The notes beneath the pieces were generated by a model. That model ran no database searches, was not told where the DNA came from, and saw only the letters and a program-made list of their open reading frames with translations. From Mantis religiosa (lineage: Eukaryota > Arthropoda > Insecta > Mantodea > Mantidae), in the NCBI GenBank assembly GCA_030765055.1, contig CM060947.1:218867271-218931270 (forward strand): 64,000 bases of DNA, in the 5' to 3' direction. Made by a program: the position numbers and the translations under genes. Of the stretch, positions 58,991-64,000 are shown in pieces (position 1 is the first letter of the stretch; each line of letters begins with the position of its first letter).

Positions 58991-61633
58991 AAGATACCGC
59001 CAATTGATCGGAGCTTACTCGATTTTGTTACAAATGTGTAAGTCTTACAATATTGTACTATATACCTATACATAGAAAAATTCCCTATGTTTGAACATAC
59101 AACTGTTATCGATATGACCTCATCCGGTATTCCATCCTTACATTCGTATATGCAGCATGTACATGTTATGCAAATGTGGCGATCATTTTTCTCATTTGGG
59201 CGCCTAACTGACAAACTGATATATCAGGCGAACTTTTAAAACGGAACTACGTTTTCTTTTCATGTAGTGTATCATTCAATATTTTACACCCCATGTTTTT
59301 CATGCTACAGGGCAACGATCTGGTATATCGAATTGGATCACTGTTGGCTAGATGCGGCCTACTGAGTCTGAGTTCGCGGATGAAACCCCATTGAAGCCTA
59401 TTCTTTTGATGTACTTAAGGGTGACAGCTCCATGTCAGTAAATTTACTGGCATCTGAAAAAAAAACACCCGCGCAACGACATTCCGGCACATTGACGCAT
59501 CAAAGCTTTCCTCGCTAATGACAACCCCGTTACAAACAAAAAGTATATTTTTGTTTATGTTAACAAAATTGGGTATCATTGCAAGCTAGTTATGTATATT
59601 AAGTTTCGTCTACTTAAACACCTTTTTATCACTGGTAGGCAATTTGAATTATTTCGTGTTATTTATCCGATATTCTCGTTTTCTGGTGAAATGGATTTTA
59701 TTTCCACATAAAAATAGGCCATTTAAAAAGATGCCATTCATTGCTCGTTAGTTGTTAGAGATAGTGTTCCTAAAATTAATTTCTAAATTTTGATTTAATA
59801 ATATAATAATAAAAGTTCGCTTGATTTCTTGCAGGGTGATACCGACAGTAAGGGATGGAATAAGTAAACTACTGTAATGGATTTCAAAGAAATTGTATCT
59901 ATATCTTTGTTACAGAACGTGCAGGCAGGCGCATTGGGTTGAATAGTTGTTTTAACAAAAGAAACGTAAGAAACAGTGTTCTTGGCAGGGTTCTAAAGGA
60001 ATAGCACTTGACTCCGTTTGAAAAGGTATTCTTCGGGCCCTTAATAATGGCATGGCCGAGACAAATAATCACAATGGACAAAATAGTCATAAAGGAGTTT
60101 TGGATGAATAAAGAGGGTTTTCGAGAGATGAAAATGACACACATACACGCACAGCTGTGCACAGTGAGGTCAGGCAGTCTGCGACTGGCAGACGATTAAG
60201 GCGGTCCTCTGGTTTTGTCTTGGGCGACGGTGGATCAGAAGCGATGAGAGAATATTTTTTTTCGGTTCGTATGTACTTGGAGAACGAATTAAGTTTTATC
60301 GAGTACTAAGCATTCGAAATACGGTGACTCTGAACAGTTAAATATTGATAACCTTAAGTTTGATGTGATGATAAAAATAAGCAGTCATTAAATCAGTTTG
60401 AAACGGGCATTAGAACTATCCTTACTCATACATACCCACGCATACCCTGAGAGTACCTCTCTTTGTTATATCCTGCGCTACCCATCTTATTTGCATGAAA
60501 CTGTCGCGCCAACGTGGAACTCTTTGCTCACCAACATTTTAGCTTCAAGAGGTAGCTGATTAGAATCACCAACTATGAGAGTAATGTAGAGCCGTATGCA
60601 GAGGCAGGCCACAGGAGAATCCTTCTTTCGAAGAATTGACATTTGTACATTGTACATTGATTGTAAAATCCAATGTACCACCGTTCGACAATTTTACATA
60701 CAAATAAGAAATCTATGCTCTTGGCCTTGAATTCTATCAAAATAAGCACCAGAAATTGTATGATAATGAGGTCTGTTACGAACAATTTACAATTCAGACA
60801 ATCTTGCACAAGGGACTTTTGAAGGGACTTTTATGTTAATGGAATTTTATAGTATGAGCTATTTAAAAATAGTGCCTTGGTGATATTCTGTGAACAATTG
60901 CTGATTTTAACGAGAGACTCGGTGCAACTTCACTTCTCAAATGTGCTCATGACAAAGCGACACATGAGCAGATGATCTTTGCCCTTTGTGCGTGGTGAAG
61001 GGACCAACACGCAACAAAATATATTGTGCCCTTGTAACAAGTTTATGGTCGGATGTATCCGTGTAGGGGCATTGGGCACACTTTAAATTAGAAATAAAAC
61101 GGGCATGTAAATGTCACAGGCTTTTCCTTCCTCTTTAACTGCTCAAGCCTCGCACATCATCATTTTCACAAGGCTACTGTCAGGTAACAGACACTTTAAC
61201 GTGATTCATTCAGTGTGCTCCACTTAGGTACTATACAGAACGTTCAACTGTCACTGAAACGGAGTCTCTTATGTAGCAAAACGTTTGTCGAATCCACAGC
61301 AATTTTTAGTTAAGGATATATTTTGTAAAATTTATAAAATCTGAATTTCGCGTCGATTCATTTGAAATGTTAATTCGGCTACCATATATTTATATACGGG
61401 GTGTTCGAATGTATTCGGCCGTTCCCTTTAGTCGATTTTTTTAATTGTTGATAAACTTTATTGTATCCAAATACATTATGGTACTTGTAGTTGTGCAAGA
61501 GTAATATTACATCACTTGAAGCGTGTGTTAGGATGATGTTCAATAAGTCCTACTCAGTTACATTTAAATATTAACAAACATATTACATTATAATCACAAA
61601 AAAGGGCACTTTAGCACATATACAAAACACATA
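58991..61633. other. Intergenic sequence
   Basis: No gene or repeat recognised. The minus-strand open frames at 58933-59214, 59899-60162 and 60573-60809 show no domain features. Confidence 0.4.
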
Positions 61634-62600
61634 TTAAATGAGCAGGTCGTTGTGTCGTTTTATTTTTAGTCTTCTATTTTGCGGTTGTGGACGGGGGCGT
61701 AGGAAAACGTCTTGTAGCAGTGGATTTGGATGATTGACAAAAGTTTGGTGTAGTCTGGTGTAGCTTGTCCTGATAACATCCATCACTTCTGGTATGTTCA
61801 GGTCTCTGTGAAGTGTGGTATTGCTAACATACCATGGGGCACCTGTGATCAATCTTACTTTTTTTTGTTGTAATTTACGTCCTCCAACATTTAGTTATAT
61901 CGGACGATGAATGAAATGGGTGAAATGATGCTCAATGCGTCCGGGGTCCATGGAGCTTAGAGTTACCCGACATTCGTCTTTCAGGATAAGAGAAAACCCC
62001 TGAAAAACCTTATCCAGGTAATTCACCCTCACCGAGATTCGAACTCGGGACCTCTTGAACGTGAGGCAGACAAGCTACCATTTTCGCTACCGAGGCGGGC
62101 AGATCAATCCTAGGCATCTGTCCTGGATTACTTGGATTCTTTTTATTTGTGACGCTGCAGCAGAGCCCCATATGGAGCAACCATATTGCCAAATAGGTTT
62201 AATCAGTGAGTTGTATAGAATGCGTTTATATGGCATTGCAAGAGGCGATTTTGACTGCATTATATGTTTGATTTGTTGGATTCGGTGTCTTAGTCCTGAG
62301 AGAAGATATGTGATGTGAAGATTCCAAGCTAGTTTACTGTTCAATATGAGGCCAAGGTAACGAACAGACTGAGCGGTGCGTATAGCGATTCCTCCAAGAA
62401 CTATGGGATAAGATGTTTTTAATATGTAAAATACACTATTTGCGATTTCTGTGGATTCATCATTACTCTCCAGGTAGAACACTATTTTGTGATTTCAGTG
62501 CAGAAGTTATTTAGTTTCTCAGCTGCGGATTCACAGCTGCCTTTCCTTAGGATTATAACATCATCAGCAAAATGTGCCATGGTTAGTTGAGCGTGTTGAG
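61634..62600 (-). pseudogene. Jockey-like LINE reverse transcriptase fragment split by a SINE
   Basis: Reading on the minus strand from 62580: MAHFADDVIIL holds the catalytic FADD motif of reverse transcriptase, then NPQKSQIVYF, a frameshift, and QSVRYLGLILNSKLAWN, YNSLIKPIWQYGCSIWG and IKRIQVIQDRCLGLI, all standard for the thumb and connection region of Jockey-type enzymes. SINE A copy 10 (61863-62100) interrupts the frame. Beyond it the protein resumes ITGAPWYVSNTTLHRDLNIP and runs to a natural stop at 61634. The frameshift and truncation make it dead. Upstream of 62600 similarity fades. Confidence 0.85.
61863..62100 (-). repeat. SINE family A, copy 10, inserted in a LINE
   Basis: Full-length copy from TTGTAATTTACGTCCTCCAA to the head GCCCGCCTCGGTAGCG. 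It is flanked by GATCAATC (61847-61854 and 62102-62109), an 8-bp target duplication. Close match to the consensus of the family. Confidence 0.92.
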
Positions 62601-64000
62601 GAAAGTCTGATCAGTCGATTTTGTGAGCATATTCCAATATTTGGAAGCGAATTAATTAATAGTGCCTCTGGTAGGGGATTAGCAAAAGATGGGTGGAACA
62701 TATGACCTTCAAGAAGTCCGATGCCATTCAGTGAAGTGGGATTTGTGTCGTTCCAAACTTCTTTCGCTGCTCCTCGTAAACTTGCTATTTTAGCATGTAT
62801 AATTGCAGGTAATTCAAGGAGAACAGTATCTCGGCTTTAATGGCACAATCTTTTATTTCAACAAAACTTGTTCTTACTCTTTGCAGCAATAAATTAAAGC
62901 TGACCTACACAAAATAAGTTAAGAAAACACAAAATTAAAATAACGATATTGTAGCGAAAAGTGTCATCATTTGGTGTATTATAGGAATATATGAAAATAT
63001 AACAACTTAGATTAGAAATATTAAGTGTTAATATTTTAATCTTTTCTTATTAATATTTTGTCCCGGGACTAGAAATACTGTACAAGAACGCAGGAAATAA
63101 TTTACAACGGCCAAAATTGTAAAGATAGACTCCCTCTTGTAAACTCTGCGATCGATTGTCACTTTCATCTCGCTTGCAAAGAACGCATATATCTAGTGGA
63201 CTACTATACCAGTATATTTACTAAGTCGGAAAAGTATGTAGTTTTAAGTCAATTTCGCACCTCCGTTTTGTGACAAGGAGCTCATTTTATTAATAATGTA
63301 ATTCATTTACCGGTAAAGATCTTATAACACGTAGACTACATTTCATACGTATATCTAAATGAATTACTCGCATATTATTTTTAAAACTTTTTTTTTTTTT
63401 TTTTTTTTTTTTTACTGTTTTGGAACATTACATTGCATGATGCAATTATGTTCGGAAAATTCTATTTCATGGTGAAACTGTTCTATGCTATATAAATTGT
63501 AGATATAGATTTTAATTATTCTGCTAGTTTGATTGTAAATTAATACTAAATATGAGATTTGTATGTTATGATTAAGCATGTAAAATAGGAATGCCTTTTT
63601 AACTAATTCATAAACAAGCATCTTAAAAATAATTTATCTCAGCACATTTTGTTTAATAACGGAGAAATATACACAATGCTATTGACTTATTTAAAAAATA
63701 GACAGTACAAAAGTATCAAAATGAGAATAAAACAAATGAAAACCCAAGAATACAGGAATAACAAACGATAACGCTAAAATAACTCTTTAAAATTTTATGC
63801 TGTCTGAATTTAGTGGATATACAGATCTCGCTTGCAGCTAATTTTAAGTTAGGAGACACATGAGGCCTCTCTTAAATGCTTTTTACACTTTAATCTTGGA
63901 GAAACGTAGTATTTTATTGCAAATAAGCATAGCACGTTGAAGTAGATATAATAAGGTAAATGGAAATAGTTAAATGGAACGTACTAGAAGTTTTGTTATA
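62601..64000. other. AT-rich sequence with 26-bp T run
   Basis: A T run spans 63388-63413. The part from 62601 to about 62830 may still belong to the LINE, but I cannot follow its frame. Nothing else recognised. Confidence 0.45.

Noticed and set aside
62087..62482. Independent 131-codon gene
   Set aside because: Its motifs (VRYLGLILNSKLAW, SLIKPIWQYGCSIWG) are those of LINE reverse transcriptase. The last residues are SINE sequence.

Overview
The window looks like a piece of a large, AT-rich, repeat-laden animal genome, most likely an insect. The reasons are several tRNA-derived SINE families in many copies, mariner, pogo and DDE_3 transposons, Jockey-like LINEs and a Penelope-like element, long microsatellites, intron splice signals, and a mitochondrial phosphate carrier that reads like insect homologues. 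There are no operons, ribosome binding sites or CRISPR arrays. A cockroach- or termite-like genome would fit, but the species cannot be fixed from this sequence alone.

Host genes are sparse. The one confident gene is a mitochondrial phosphate carrier (SLC25A3/Mpcp type) on the minus strand at about 52.5-53.64 kb. Its whole carrier body is in one exon behind a clear splice acceptor. A second, weaker candidate is a two-exon minus-strand model (exon 1 at 45628-45721, exon 2 at 44108-44307). It has an arginine-bearing, mitochondrial-presequence-like start, a GTAAGT donor and a phase-compatible acceptor, but I do not recognise the product.

Layout: 0-5 kb holds SINEs, a purine-rich minisatellite and an unexplained GC-rich block. 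5.8-14.4 kb holds SINEs, a solo LTR, a 5'-truncated LINE with perfect target duplications, a Tigger/pogo remnant and a DDE_3 transposase piece. 14.4-30 kb holds SINEs, four tandem arrays, a LINE remnant, a DDE_3 element with terminal inverted repeats, a second solo LTR and long ATT and GA tracts. 30.6-31.3 kb is a repeat-free stretch that may be regulatory. 32-35.2 kb is a nest of two mariners and another DDE_3 piece. 37-40.7 kb holds SINEs, microsatellites, a decayed mariner and a palindromic tRNA-like repeat. 44-48.6 kb holds the two-exon candidate and an inverted-repeat element that encloses a mariner whose DD34D triad is complete. 49.6 kb has a 212-bp palindrome. 52-55.7 kb has the phosphate carrier and a Penelope-like element with a hammerhead-like motif downstream. 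56-64 kb has more tRNA-like repeats and a LINE cleanly split by a SINE.

The repeats form a readable history: SINE into LINE, mariner into mariner, and a SINE tail that has grown into a microsatellite. I found no convincing new multi-gene system. The items most worth checking are the hammerhead-like motif, the 41-bp LINE-tail insertion with a 15-bp duplication, the palindromic tRNA-like repeat family and the two-exon gene candidate. SINE family letters (A to E) are local labels of mine.
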